A DNA stretch of 64,000 bases from positions 129,366 to 193,365 of the forward strand of contig WBZZ01006875.1 of the NCBI GenBank assembly GCA_019918135.1, given 5' to 3'. The stretch comes from Paulinella micropora. Lineage: Eukaryota; Cercozoa; Imbricatea; Euglyphida; Paulinellidae. Both the position numbers and the translations under genes were made by a program. Under the pieces are notes generated by a model. It saw only the letters and a program-made list of their open reading frames with translations. It was not told where the DNA came from and ran no database searches. Positions 11,187-22,624 of the stretch are shown piece after piece; within the stretch, counting starts at the first letter, position 1, and each line of letters starts with the position of its first letter.

Positions 11187-12110
11187 GCACCGTGCTCGAG
11201 CACGACCCTGTGGCGGATGGATGGCGCGGTGGTCATTGTGCTAGGGGAGCAGAGGGGCTGACAACCCCGACGGCGTCCTGTCAGTGCCATGACTCGACCA
11301 CCTTGCGCAAGGTCAGAAAAATATGAAAAATATGAAAAGAGGAAAAAAAATTCTTGTCTGACAACCAAAAAAACAGACGAGCAAGGGGAGGGGGCGGAGA
11401 AGGGGCAAGGGGGGAGAGCAGCAGCCGTCGCCCTACTGTCGCACCTGCCGCAGCACCGTTAACGCAAGAGAGGAGAAAGGAGACGCCTCCTTCTCTGTCC
11501 GTGTACTAGTTAGCTACTTGGCTAGCCCCGGAGCCGGTAGGTTGGAACTAGAAGAGGGAGAGGGAAGGGGGAGGGCGCGCCAAGAAAGTGCGAAAAAGAA
11601 TACGCTGAATTGAAGCTCGACTGTCTTACACTTGGCACTGAGACCTAGGAGAGGGAAAGAGAAAGGACAGTGGGGGGCGCTAAGAATTTACAAAAAAAAA
11701 TTAATAAAATTTTTTGACAAAGCTTTAATCTTGGCATCTCTCTCTACAACCTTTCTTGCTGTCGGCGATTTATTTTTTTTGCCGTATCTATTTTTGTACG
11801 CATTTTCCAATAGAGATTACTTCCCACTTGTCCATGTTGACACGGCCCGGCTCCGCCGACTTTTACTAAAGAAAAAAAGTACAGAATGTTAGTTTTTTAC
11901 ATCTTGCGCACTGTGCTCCAGCGCAGCTCTGCGGCGGGTGGACGGGCGGTGGTCAATGTAGCAGGTGGACAAGGGCCTCACAATCCCGACGGCGTCCTGT
12001 CCGTGCCATGGCTCGGCCACCGTGCGCAAGGTCGGAAAAATATGAAAAATATGAAAAGAGGAAAAAAAAAATTTTTTTTGCCCGACAACCAAAGAAACAA
12101 ACGGGGGGAA
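11187..12110. repeat. Segmental duplication B, left copy
   Basis: Matches about 15588-16860 at high identity; the right copy carries an extra insert of roughly 350 bp (about 15965-16310). Shared unique text includes tactgtcgcacctgccgcag, ctagccccggagccggtagg, and a stretch around 11740-11890 (caccattttccaatag-like, with gttgacacggcccggctccg) that is not part of the common modules. Confidence 0.85.
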
Positions 12111-12885
12111 TGAAAGGGGGGGGGGGGGGGACGACGGGAACAGAGGGAAGGGAGGGGGGCGGGGGAATCACTCCCCTTCCCATTCTCGTCCCTTTCTCAC
12201 TGTCTGAGAATCGGGAGGGCAGGGGCGCGCTAAGAAATGTACAAAAAAAATTTTAAGAAAATCCGTGACAAATTTGTAATCTTGGCACTGAAAACTAAGA
12301 GAAGAAGGGGCCCGGCATAGGGGGGGGGGGGTTAGTGGAGGCGTTGCGTGTATTAATTTTGTTTGTAGCTTCTGTGCCATTCATCCTTTTTTTCCCCCTC
12401 CTTTCGTCCCTTGTTTGCGCGTGCAAACACGTCCCAAAAAAATTATTTTTTCTACTTGTCATATTTTTCCTATTTCCGCAGATCTTGCGCACCGTGCTCC
12501 AGCACGACCCTGTGGCGAATGGTACTGCCCCCGTGCGCAAGGTCAGAAAAATATGAAAAAAGGAAGAAGAATTTGGCCCGACAACAAAGGGAACAGACGG
12601 GGGGAGAAAAAAAGGGGGAGGGGAAGGGACAGGGAGAGTAGGGCGCCAAGAAAGTGCAAGAAAAGTCCACGCTGAATTAAAACTCGACAAAGCATCACAC
12701 TTGACACTTGCAACGGCACCCTCAGGCTGACCCTGTGGAGGATGGATGGGCGGTGATCAATGTGCCAGGACAAAGGCCTCACTACCCCGACGGCGTCCTG
12801 TCAGTGCCATAGCTCGACCACCGTGCGCAAGGTAAGAAAAATATGAAAAAGGGAAAAAAAGTTGTTGCCCAACAACAAAGGGAAC

Positions 12886-13045
12886 GAGCAGAGGTGGCGC
12901 AGCTGCAGCAAGCCCCGCGGGGCCGGGCCCTGGATGTTTTTACAATCCGAGAGATCCAGTGCGCGGAGGGCCTGGAAAGCCGACGGCAGCTCCGCCGGGA
13001 AGGCATCCGTTATCACGCAACCGGCCAGGTCCAGGCGCTTAAGTT
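12886..13045 (-). pseudogene. Captured LRR gene fragment
   Basis: About 160 bp on the minus strand code LRR sequence (LRKLKRLDLAGCV, FQALRALDLSDCKNIQG, GLLQLRHL). It is related to, but not a copy of, the F-box/LRR gene at 3607-4964, which has the same GLLQLRHLS motif. Repeat modules abut it on both sides, so it is a piece of another LRR gene carried into the mosaic. Confidence 0.65.
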
Positions 13046-13935
13046 TCCGCAGATCTTGCAGAGGGAAGAGGCAGGGGCGCGCTTCGCCGGTATACCAAAA
13101 AGAATCACGCAAAAACAGAAATCACTGACAAAGTTTTATTATTGGCACTGAGAACAGGGAGCGGGAGAGGGAAAGGGCAGGGGGAGGGGGCCGCGCCAAG
13201 AAAACGTAATTTACGCTGAATTAAAGCTCGACAAGGCATTGCACTTGACACTTGCAACGGCACTCTCAGGCTGCCGCAGCATCCGGCCCACTCGACTGTC
13301 CTAAACTTGAGCACTGAAAACTAGGAGCGGAGGACAAGAGCCTCACTACCCCGACGGCGTCCTGTCCGTGCCATAGCCCGGCCACTGTGCGCAGGGTCAG
13401 AAAAATATGAACAGAGGGGAGGGGTTTAGTGGAGGCGTTGCATGTATTTATTTCTTTTGCCGCTTCTGCGCCCTTCCCTCCCCCTCCCCCCTGCTCCTTG
13501 AGCCTCCGGAACGGCCCCAGCCAACTTTGGCGCCAAATTGTGCCGTCCGGAGGTAGGGCGCGTGATACGGTTGAAGAAGGCAGTACGTCTAAACCTTCCC
13601 AGGGAAGCGGCCGTAAGCGCCAATTTGGCGCCAAAATCTACTTGCGCAAAAAGAAAATCACACACAGACGCCGTGAGGAAGACATCCCCCCCCTCCCTCT
13701 CACTCTCTTCGCCCCTCTCACTCTCGTCGCCCCTCTCACCTTCGTCGCCCCTCTCACCTTCGTCGCCCCTCTCACCTTTGTCCTCTGTTTCTTCCTCCCC
13801 CTCCCCCCCCTCCCTCGTCCCTCCTCAGAGCGCGTGCAAACGCGTTCCAAAAAAAATTGTTGCTTTCTACTTTTCATATTCCCGCAGATATTTCCGCATA
13901 TCCTTGCAGAGGGGAGAGGCAGGGATGGAGGAGCA
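13045..13935. repeat. Segmental duplication A, right copy
   Basis: Partner of 8923-9800; includes a palindrome-pair module with perfect TTTGGCGCCAAA at 13526 and 13624. Confidence 0.85.
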
Positions 13936-15319
13936 GGGGCGCGCCAAGAAAATGTAATTTACGCTGAATTAAAGCTCGACGGTGTCCTGTTCGTATGACA
14001 CGGCCACCGTGCGCAAGACCTGCGGAAATATGAAAAGAGGAAAAGAATTTTTTTGTTGTTGCCCGACAACAAAAAAAACAGACGAGGGGAAGAAGGGGGG
14101 AGGGAGTAGAGGGGAGAGAAGAAGAGGCAGAGGGAAGGGAGGGGGAGAGCACGAATTGTCTAGTCCCCCGTCTGAGCAGAGAGCGGGAGCGGGAGAGGGA
14201 GGGCAGGGGCGCGCTAAAAATTTGCAAAAATGTAATAAAAAGTTTTACTGACAATATTTCAATCTTGGCACTGAGAATAGGGAGAGGGAGAGGGAAAGGG
14301 CAGAGGCCGCGCCAGGAAAACGTAATTTACGCTGAATTCAAGCTCGACAGTCGTACACTCGGGCACTGAAAACTAAGAGCAGAGCACCGTGCTCCAGCAC
14401 GACCTGCGGCGAATGGATGGGCGGTGGTCAATGTGCCAGGAGGATAGGGGTCTCACTACCCCCGAAAGTATCCTGTCCGTGCCATGGCTCGACCACCGTG
14501 CGCAAGGTCAGAAAAATATGAAAAGAGGAAAAAGAATTTTTTGTCCGACAACAAAGGGAACAGACGGGGAGGGAAATCGGACAAAAAAGGGAACAGACGG
14601 GGAGGGAAAAAGAAAGGAGGAAGGAGGGAGGAAGAGGAAGGGGGGAAAGAAGGGGGCGGGATGTGCTTTCCCCCGCCCCCGACTGTCTGAGAATCGGGAG
14701 GGCAGGGGCGCGCTTCGCCTGTGTACAAAAAAAATTAAAAAAAAATCCGTGACAAAGTTGTAAACTTGGCACTGAACACTAAGAGGGGAAGGGGCAGGGG
14801 AGGATTATCTATCTTTGCCCCCAGCAGTAGGATGGAAGGGGCAAGGGCGCCAGGCATAGGGGGGGGGGGGGGGAAGGGTTAATGGAGGCGTTGCATGTAT
14901 TTATCTTGTTTGTAGCTCTGCGCCATTCACCCTCCCCTCTTCCCCTCCCTTACTCCTTGAGCCCCCGGGCTCGGGAGGGGGAGAGCACGAATTGTCTTAG
15001 TCCCCCGTCTGAGAACAGGGAGTGGGAGAGGGTAGGGGGCAGGGGGAGTGGGGCGCCAAGAAAGTGCAAGAAAAATCACGCTGAATTAAAACTCGACAAA
15101 GTCTTACACTTGACACTTGCAACGGCACCCTCAGGTTGCCACAGCATCCGGCCCACTCGACGGTCGTACACTTGAGCACTGAAAACTAGCAGCGGAGCAC
15201 CGTGCCCCAGCACGACCATGCGGCGAATGGTACTGCCCCCGTGGTCATGTGTGCTAGGAGGACAAGAGCCCCTCGCTTACCCCGACGGCGTCCTGCCTGT
15301 GCCATAGCTAGGCCACCGT

Positions 15320-15590
15320 GCGCAAGACCTGCGGAAATATGAAAAAAGGAAAAAAGAGTTGCCAGACAACAAGAAAAACAGACGGGGAGGGGGAAAAGAA
15401 AGGGGGAAGGAGAGAGAAAGAGGAAGGGGGGAAGCAGGGGGTGGGGTGTGCTCCCTCTCGTCCCTCTGTTCCCCCTGTCCGCTGCTATCTTTCCCCTCAC
15501 ATCGTCCCTCCTCAGAGCGCGTGCAGACGCGTTCCGAATAAAACTTTCTTGTCCACTTTTCATATTTTTCTATTTCCGCAGATATTGCGC
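15320..15590. mobile_element. Fold-back (MITE-like) unit, copy 4
   Basis: The best-preserved inverted ends: gcgcaagacctgcggaaat with atgaaaaaagg on the left, and ccacttttcatatttttct with atttccgcagatattgcgc on the right. The terminal inverted repeat is about 27 bp with a few mismatches. Half copies with the same left end are at about 14007 and 21017. Confidence 0.7.
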
Positions 15591-16860
15591 ACCGTGCTCG
15601 AGCACGACCCTGCGGCGGATGGATGGCGTGGTGGTCATTGTGCTAGGGGGGCAAGGGGCCTCACAACCCCGACGGCGTCCTGTCCGTGCCATGACTCTGC
15701 CACCTTGCGCAAGGTCAGAAAAATATGAAAAATATGAAAAGAGGAAAAAAAAAATTGTCTGGCAACCAAAGAAACAGACGAGCAAGGGGGGGAGGGGGTG
15801 GAGAAGGGCAAGGGGGGGAGAGCAGCAGCCCCCGCCCTACTGTCGCACCTGCCGCAGCACCGTTAACGCAAGAGAGGGAAGAGAGATGCCTCCTTCTCTG
15901 TCCGTGTACTAGTCAGCTGCTTGGCTAGCCCCGGAGCCGGTAGGTTGGAACTAGGAGAGGGAGAGGCAAGAGGCAGGGAAGGGAAAAGCACGATCTGTGC
16001 TTGCCCATCATCTGAGAACGGAGAGCGGGAGAGGGAAGGGGGAGCGGAGAGGGAAGGAGCAGGGGAGGGAAAGAGCACGGATTGTCTTAGCCCCCCCCCC
16101 CCCCCGTCTGAAAATTTAGACAGGGAGATATAAGGGGGGGGCGCCCGGCATGGAAGAAGGGGCTTAGTGGAAGCGTTTCATGTATCTATTTTTTTTGTAG
16201 CTTCTGCGCCCTTCCCTCCCCCTTTCCCTGCTTCTTGAGCCCCCTGGGCTCAGGAGAGAGAAGAAGGAAGGGTGGCAGAAAGGATTTTTGCATAGAGAGG
16301 GGGGGGGGGGGCGCGCCAAGAAAGTGCAAAAAAGACTATGCTGAATTGAAGCTCGACTGTCTTACACTTGGCACTGAGACCTAGGAGAGGGAAAAAGAAA
16401 GGGCAGGGGGGGGGGGGGCGCTAAGGATTTACAAAAAAAAATTAATAAAATTTTTTTTGACAAAGCTTTAATCTTGGCATCTCTCTCTACAACCTTTCTT
16501 GCTGTCGGCGATTTCTTTTTTTTGCAGTATCTATTTTTGTACGCATTTTCCAATAGAGATTACTTTCCCACTTGTCCATGTTGACACGGCCCGGCTCCGC
16601 CGACTTTTACTAAAGAAAAAAAGTACAGAATGTTAGTTTTTTACATCTTGCGCACTGTGCTCCAGCGCAGCTCTGCGGCGGATAGACGGGCGGTGGTCAA
16701 TGTAGCAGGTGGACAAGGGCCTTCACAATCCCGACGGCGTCCTGTCCGTGCCATGGCTCGGCCACCGTGCGCACGGTCGGAAAAATATGAAAAATATGAA
16801 AAGAGGAGAAAAAATTTTTTTTGCCCGACAACCAAAGAAACAAACGGGGGGGGGGGGGGG
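15588..16860. repeat. Segmental duplication B, right copy
   Basis: Partner of 11187-12110, with an insertion holding gaccgaga-type purine DNA and a ggaggcgttgcatg-type module near its middle. Confidence 0.8.
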
Positions 16861-17375
16861 GATGAAGGGGCGGGGGGGGGGAGGAAGGGAGAGGAGAAAG
16901 AGGAAGGGGGGGAGAAGGGGGAGGGATTGTTTCCCCCCCCCCCCCCTCCCTTCCCTCTGTTCCCGTCGTCACCTGCTACCCCCCTCCCCTCGTCCCTTAT
17001 TTGCGCGTGCAAACGCATCCCAAAAAAAATCGGATTGGATTGAAATCTAGGAAGGCAAACCCCCCTGAGACAGGCAGACAGCTGGGAGAGAGAAAGGGCA
17101 GCACGCGGCACATCCCCCTCCCTCCTCAGAGCGGGGGGCGCTAAGAAATATACAAAAAATTAAAAAAAAAAACACGTTGGCCCCTTGACTTTTAATATTG
17201 GAATTCACAAAATCCTTCCACTGTTAATAAGTAGAAGCCTGATATGGTCAAAATTTTGGACGCGCCCAGGCAAAAAACAGCAAGATTTGGCGCCAAATTT
17301 GGCTGGGGCCGTTCCGGCGTCATTCCACAAAGTTCGCAAAAAATCAAATGTTTTCCCGCGAAAAAAAAACGCGCA

Positions 17376-17819
17376 CTAATTTTTTTTTGTTGCGCAAATG
17401 ACAAGTTTTTCATGTTTCTTCTTCTCCCCCTCCGAAAAAAGAGCGGGACGAGGAGAGGGAGCGGGACGAGAAGAGGGAGCGGGGAGAGAAGAGGGGGCAG
17501 GGAAAAGAAATAGAAAGAGGAAGAGAGGGGAGGGGGCGCCCCCCCCTCTTCTCCCCTTCCCGACGGCTTTCTTCACGGCGGCGCTTTGACGACCACGTTT
17601 TTTGGTTGGAAAGCAAGCTTCCGTTAGTGACTGAGCTATCGACCTTGGCACAATTGCTTGGTATGAAACAGCGTCGGCACGCGAGGAGACGATGAGTTTA
17701 ATAGGTTGCAAAATAAAGCCGCAGAACTGCGGTGGCAAGGAGTACGCACACGGGAGGAAACCTTTTGTATCATCCTGTAGCATACGAATTAAGATTGAAG
17801 GAGAAAAGGAAACATACAT
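17376..17819 (-). CDS. Small gene of unknown function
   Basis: From the ATG at 17819 the frame codes about 90 residues of unique sequence (MYVSFSPSILIRMLQDDTKG, later FLPCAYSLPPQFCGFILQ and CFPTKKRGRQSAAVKKAVGK), ending in a basic tail. The rest of the open frame runs into a 20-bp purine-rich satellite (about 17448-17515) and is probably not coding. No family recognised. It is divergent from the gene starting at 17904. Confidence 0.3.
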   Translation of the reverse strand: MYVSFSPSILIRMLQDDTKGFLPCAYSLPPQFCGFILQPIKLIVSSRADAVSYQAIVPRSIAQSLTEACFPTKKRGRQSAAVKKAVGKGRRGGGAPSPLFLFLFLFPAPSSLPAPSSRPAPSPRPALFSEGEKKKHEKLVICATKKN

Positions 17820-17903
17820 TTGATTACTTTTTTCCCAAAAATAAGGTTTATATTAGCCTATGTTAGAACCCTAGCCGGCACCGTCTGTGCGCTGATCGTG
17901 CAA

Positions 17904-18819
17904 ATGTTGGGTGGCGGCGGGGGTGCGAGGTTCGGCGATTGCACGGTATATTACATGTGTCTGCCCGTAGCAGGTGGGCGAGTGCCAAGCCTGCCAAATG
18001 GGCCAGATCCTGCAGTGGAAAAGCTGTTGCTTCAGGCGCTGGCTGTACAGAGAGAGATACTGCAAAAAAGCGGCCTTCTCTATCTAGGTACAGGCGGCCA
18101 ACGCTATACCTACAACTCCGCTAGCAAGAAAATACATGTCATGGACTGCGGCAATACGCAGATGGTGCTTATCACTCCTTGTATAAGAAAGGCCGGCATA
18201 GCTGGCTCTCAGCCGTCCTTCTCACAAGATATACAGAGAGAGATTAAAAGAAACTTGGGGGGGCGGATGCCGAAAGTACACGATGTCGTCAGCTTTATCA
18301 ATGCGGTTAGCTTCTACTGCGGCTGGTATGCAGACGATAAGGCTGGATGGCAGGGGCTGCATTGGCCAAAATTGGCAGAATCATTAGCTGGTGAGCTTAC
18401 GGTGACCCGAGGGGTGCAGCTCGTCTCTTCGCTCTGGTGCGCAGACCTCATGTTGCAGAACAAAATTAGTCCTTTTGCCTTTTGGTACTACTACCTGAGC
18501 AGGCGCAAACCCTTGTGGGCGGCAGATGACGGGCAGCTGGACTACGCTATCTGAATCCAATTTATCTGTTCTGGGCCTTTTGAAGCAGGCTGAAGAGGAG
18601 GAGGGCATGCTTATGTTACGGGATGCTGGGCTAGATAACCCAACAAACGTACAAATCTTGGTGGCAAAGTATTTTACAGAAGAAATTTCTGAGAGCCATG
18701 ATCAGCACTTTTATTGCTGCCAGCTTAGCATGGAAATGCTGGATCTAATAACATTGTTGCACTACCCGCAATCCCAAAACGGTTGGATTCCTCCCATTCC
18801 TCGAACCGCAGTAGTGTAG
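17904..18819 (+). pseudogene. Unrecognised gene, not open throughout
   Basis: About 300 codons of unique sequence. Landmarks are GPDPAVEKLLLQALAVQREI, LYLGTGGQRYTYNSASKKIH, VMDCGNTQMVLITPC, VSFYCGWYADDKAGWQGLHW and, near the end, YFTEEISESHDQHFYCCQL. I do not recognise a family. The frame is not continuous over the whole stretch. The start is set at the first ATG after a repeat fragment (tatgttagaaccctagccgg, 17868-17887), and an inverted copy of the common repeat begins right after the end, so the gene is hemmed in by mosaic on both sides. Confidence 0.4.
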
Positions 18820-18996
18820 TGCCAAGTGTAATACTTTGTCGAGCTTTTAATTAATTCAGCGTATTCTCTCTTTTTTTTGTACTATCCCGCGCCCCAGACA
18901 AAACAGCAAGAATTTGCGCCAAATGAACGGGCCGCTCCGGCCCACTCGACGGTCGTACAAGAGCTTATTAAAACCATTCCGGATTGGATTGAAATC
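18820..18996. repeat. Inverted common repeat plus scraps of two other modules
   Basis: 18826-18870 is the common repeat in inverse orientation (gtcgagcttttaattaattc). It is followed by a variant of the TTTGGCGCC module (18913) and by a 3' scrap of the 99-residue ORF (18958-18996). Confidence 0.75.
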
Positions 18997-18999
18997 TTA

Positions 19000-19467
19000 C
19001 CGCGAACAATCGTGCAGCACGGGCGGCCCGCCGGAGCTGCGCTCCTGTACATGCGGCGGCGAAGCGGGCCAAGGTGCGCCACGACGACGACTGCCCGCTC
19101 GGCACTGTCGACGATGTCCTCCAGACCCTGCGCTCTCTTTATAGTTTGTACAACAAGGAGCTAGCCAGGCTACAACGTCCCTTGCAGCTTTTGTCTTGTT
19201 TATATCTTTACAAGCCTTTGTGCGTGGACGAGCTGGGCTACAAACCCACGGCAGCAAACCTGAACCAACTGCGTGACAGTGTGGGCAACGACGCGCCTGC
19301 TCACCGGCCTGCGCCGGGCCGCTGCACCCGACCTACTGAACTTGTACGAACAACTACTGGACGAACAGCAAGACCTCCAACACAAGCTCAACTACCTGCA
19401 GACGCCTGGCAAAGACTCGGTTTCGGTTTCGCCTAGCTACGAACCGACATCTCTAGAAATAGTATAA
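19000..19467 (+). pseudogene. Helical protein fragment, unknown
   Basis: Coding-like sequence in more than one frame: VDDVLQTLRSLYSLYNKEL, LLSCLYLYKPLCVDELGYK and, in the later part, LLNLYEQLLDEQQDLQHKL followed by NYLQTPGKDS and a stop at 19467. The composition suggests helices or a coiled coil. No start is visible because the left side is repeat scraps. I cannot assign a family. Confidence 0.35.
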
Positions 19468-19611
19468 AAAAATTAAGTAGCAGTAAATTTTTTTAAGTCA
19501 TTACATTTATAACCTTTTTTAAATTAACTCCACAGTCCCCCTTTTGCTTTCTTTCTTTTTTTTTCTTGCCTCTCCTTAAAAGAAGGCTCCTGCAAAAAAA
19601 AGCCACCAGGT

Positions 19612-19746
19612 TCAAAGCGCGCTGCTGCCGCGCCGTCCTCTAGGATCGACCTGTTGCAAACAGAAGGCGGGCCTGGCCTTGTCATAATCGATAAGGGTCA
19701 CTGTGTCCGCTTGTACTAAAATATTATGGGCATGGATATCGCCGTG
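19612..19746 (-). pseudogene. Fragment of a protein-kinase or APH-like kinase
   Basis: The minus strand reads HGDIHAHNILVQADTVTLID followed by YDKARPAF and stops at 19612. HGDIHxxNIL is the catalytic loop (Asp and Asn of HxDxxxxN) and LIDYDKA corresponds to the metal-binding DFG segment of kinase-like folds, including aminoglycoside/choline kinases. Only some 45 codons remain. The right side joins directly to a repeat core (19747 onward), so this is another captured gene scrap. Confidence 0.6.
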
Positions 19747-19849
19747 CGCCCTGGCTCGGCCACCCTGCGCAAGATCAGAAAATTATGAAAAGAGGAAAAA
19801 AAAATTTTTTTCTGACAACCAAAGAGACAGAGGCGTACTCCCTGCTCTG

Positions 19850-20837
19850 CTCGCCACCGACGTGGACCTCGTCCCCCAGGCGCTGGCTGACGCCCAACCT
19901 GACTCGCCTCGAACAGCTGTTCACCGCCCGCCCCGGCCAGGCGCTGGCGCTGGCGTCCTGGGGGATGGGTGCGGTGCTAGAGCAAAGCGGCAAGCAGAAC
20001 TGGTTCGCGGTCGTGTATGGCCTGGAGCCATCGCCCCCCTCCTCGGCGGCGGGGCTGCCCGCGTGGCGCTACTGCTATCACAATTACAGTAACGTCAACG
20101 TGTCCACGCTCGCGGCGACCCACACGGTGAAATACCTGGACGTACCGCCCAGGCTGCTCCTGAACTCCGTGCCCGACGCCTCGACCGCCGGCAGGCTCTG
20201 CAGCGTGTACTGCCGCTGGCCGTGCCGCGGAGAGCTGCCGAGCTACGCGGGCTGCGCCGGCACCGGCGAGTGGGCTTGGACGGAGCCGCGCACTTTGTGC
20301 CCGGACGCACACCCCGAGCCTAACGTCCACGCGCAGCGCCACGCGCACGTCGTCTCGGACGCCCAGCCCAACCCCCACGCGTACCCAGACCCCGTCGCCT
20401 AGCCAGACTCCGACACGCAGCCCTGGGTGTAGAAAGCACGAAGTGGTAGTAGGCCCGTGCTATGGCAGCTGTATCTACAATCCCAGAGTCTATACGACGC
20501 TAAATTCATTAACCTGGTGCCCTCCCGTCGTGGACGCCAGCAACATATTGCCCGCCGGCGCTGGAGGTTTAATTGTGAGGGGCCCTGCAACATGTGCATT
20601 GTACTTGTTCAGGCAGGCTCGTGCTCGACCAACTGTAATGCCAAGATAATCACGATGCCTAGAGATATATACTGGTGCCCTGGCAGAGTTGACAAAAGCA
20701 ATTGGGTCACGGCCGATACCTGGGACAACGTATTTGAGGTCTGGTTCTCGAGTACAAGGGTCTACGTTAGGCGCGTAGACAACTTTGGCGCTACTTGGGG
20801 GATGAATCTGCAGTTTCACTGCTACTGGCCTTGCTAA
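19850..20837 (+). pseudogene. Secreted modular Cys-rich protein with mucin-like linker
   Basis: Three parts are seen. The first (about 19850-20280) includes WGMGAVLEQSGKQNWFAVVY and a Cys-rich end (CSVYCRWPCRGELPSYAGC). The second (20300-20425) is a Thr/Ser/Pro linker (TPSPTPTRTQTPSPSQTPTR) typical of O-glycosylated extracellular stalks. The third (20430-20837) is Cys-rich with VVGPCYGSCIYNPRVYTTL, CNMCIVLVQAGSCSTNC and a final HCYWPC. The reading frame is not continuous. No signal peptide is seen because the left side is repeat sequence. It may be a host extracellular protein or a virion glycoprotein piece; no family recognised. Confidence 0.45.
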
Positions 20838-21239
20838 AACTATCTGCTTGCTTGCACGCCACAGCCTGCAGCAAAATCCTGCGCACGTCTTGTTATTAAA
20901 AAATCTATGTTAGAACCCGGGCTGACACCGCCTGTGCTCTGCTCGCGCGCCCAAGAAAGTGCTAAAAAGAATACGCTGATTTAAAGCTCGACGGTGTCCT
21001 GTCCATAGCTTGGCCATCGTGCGCAAGACCTGCGGAAATATGAAAAGAGGAAAAGAATTTTTTTTTTGCCCGACAACAAAAAAAACAGACGAGGGAAGAG
21101 CAGAGAGCGGAAGCGAGAGGGGGAGGGCAGGGGCGCGCTTTGCCTGTGTACAACAGAAAAATTAAAAGGTCCGTGACAAAGTTGTAATCTTGGCACTGAA
21201 AACTAAGAAGGGAAGGGGCCGGGGAGGATTAATCTATCT

Positions 21240-21600
21240 TCCCCCCCCCCTAGCAGTAGGATGGAAGGGAGCAAGGGCGCCAGACATAGGGGGGGAGGGG
21301 AAAGGGTTAATGGAGGCGTTGCATGTATTTATCTTGTTTGCGCCATTCACCCTCCCCTCTTTCCCTCCCTTGCTCCCCGGGCTTTGGGAGGGGAAGAGCA
21401 CGAAAGTGCAAGTCCACGCTGAATTAAAACTCGACAAAGTCTTACACTTGAGCACTGAAAACTAGCAGCGGAGCACCGTGCCCCAGCACGACCATGCGGC
21501 GAATGGTACTGCCCCCGTGGTCATGTGTGCTAGGAGGACAAGAGCCCCTCGCTTACCCTGACGACTTCCTGTCCGTGCCATGGCTCGGCCACTGTGCGTC
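21240..21600. repeat. Duplicate of part of 14815-15290
   Basis: agcagtaggatggaaggg, the ggaggcgttgcatg module and the core gcaccgtgccccagcacgac with atgcggcgaatgg recur here in the same order as near 14.8-15.3 kb, with a deletion in the middle. Confidence 0.75.
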
Positions 21601-21641
21601 ACCGTGCGTCTCCAAAAACAGACGTTCCATTTCTAGCGTCC

Positions 21642-21870
21642 ATAGGCTCCGGTGCCGGTGATCGGCTGTTTGAAGCTAGTTACACAGGTGCGGACGTCGT
21701 GACCTGGTACAAGTGGGACCCCTATACGCTGCGGTGACCGACGCAATAGAAAGCATGGCTATTGAGGTCACGTAACAGCAGACCGTCGTTGAACGTTTTG
21801 CACAAGATTTAGCGGCTAATGAAGCTTGGCGCCCGGGCTACAGAAGATACAAACATGCGATTCATGCTGA
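21642..21870 (+). pseudogene. Decayed second copy of the 99-residue ORF
   Basis: The sequence follows 7975-8200 closely (gaagctagttacacagg, gcggtgaccgacgcaatag, ttggcgcccgggctacagaa) but the start codon is ATA and the frame is not open. The copy is cut short, joining the downstream flank at gctgagaccgacaagcag. Confidence 0.8.
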
Positions 21871-22624
21871 GACCGACAAGCAGTTGGAAGAGAGAAAGAG
21901 CGGCACGCGGCACATCTTCCTCCCTCATCAGAGCGGAGGGGCAAAATGACGTTAGCTTTTTTTTGGAGCCCACCAATGGGGGGGGGGGGGGGGGCGCCCC
22001 CCCCCCTTCCCCCTTCTTTCTTCCCCCCTCTAAGCCCCCTGAGCTCAGGGGGCTCAAGGAGCAGAGAAAGGGGAGATCGGGAGCGAGAGGGAAGGGGGAG
22101 GGGTAGGGGCGTCAAGGGAGTGCGAAAAAGAATGCGCTGAATTAAAGCTCGACTGTCTTACATTGTGTCTCTGCGTCGGGTCAGCGCGCAGCCCCCAGGA
22201 GAGCGACAGATAGAAACAGGAGGGCGAAGAAGTTAGATTGAAGAAGCTACTCTCTCGAGTACGCACACGCAGGTGATCCTGCATCGAATCACCAAGGTCG
22301 TGAAAAGATCGATCATTATATGTTGTTCCACCATCTTTATGATTCGATCCAGAATCTTTTGTAATTCAGGCAACGACTTCTTCACATGATTTCCGACGGG
22401 TGCGGGCTGGAAGGGGGGAGTGGCTAGGATGGGGGGGGGGGGCGCGCCGTTCCTTCTTCCCCCTCACTTACCCCGAAGGAGTCCTGTCCGTGCCATATCG
22501 CGGCCACTGTGCACAGAGTCAGAAAATATATGAACAGAGGGGAGGGGGTTAGTGGAGGCGTTGCACGTATTTATTTCGTTTACAGCTTCTGCGCCCTTCC
22601 CCTCCTTCTCCATCTGCTCCTTGA

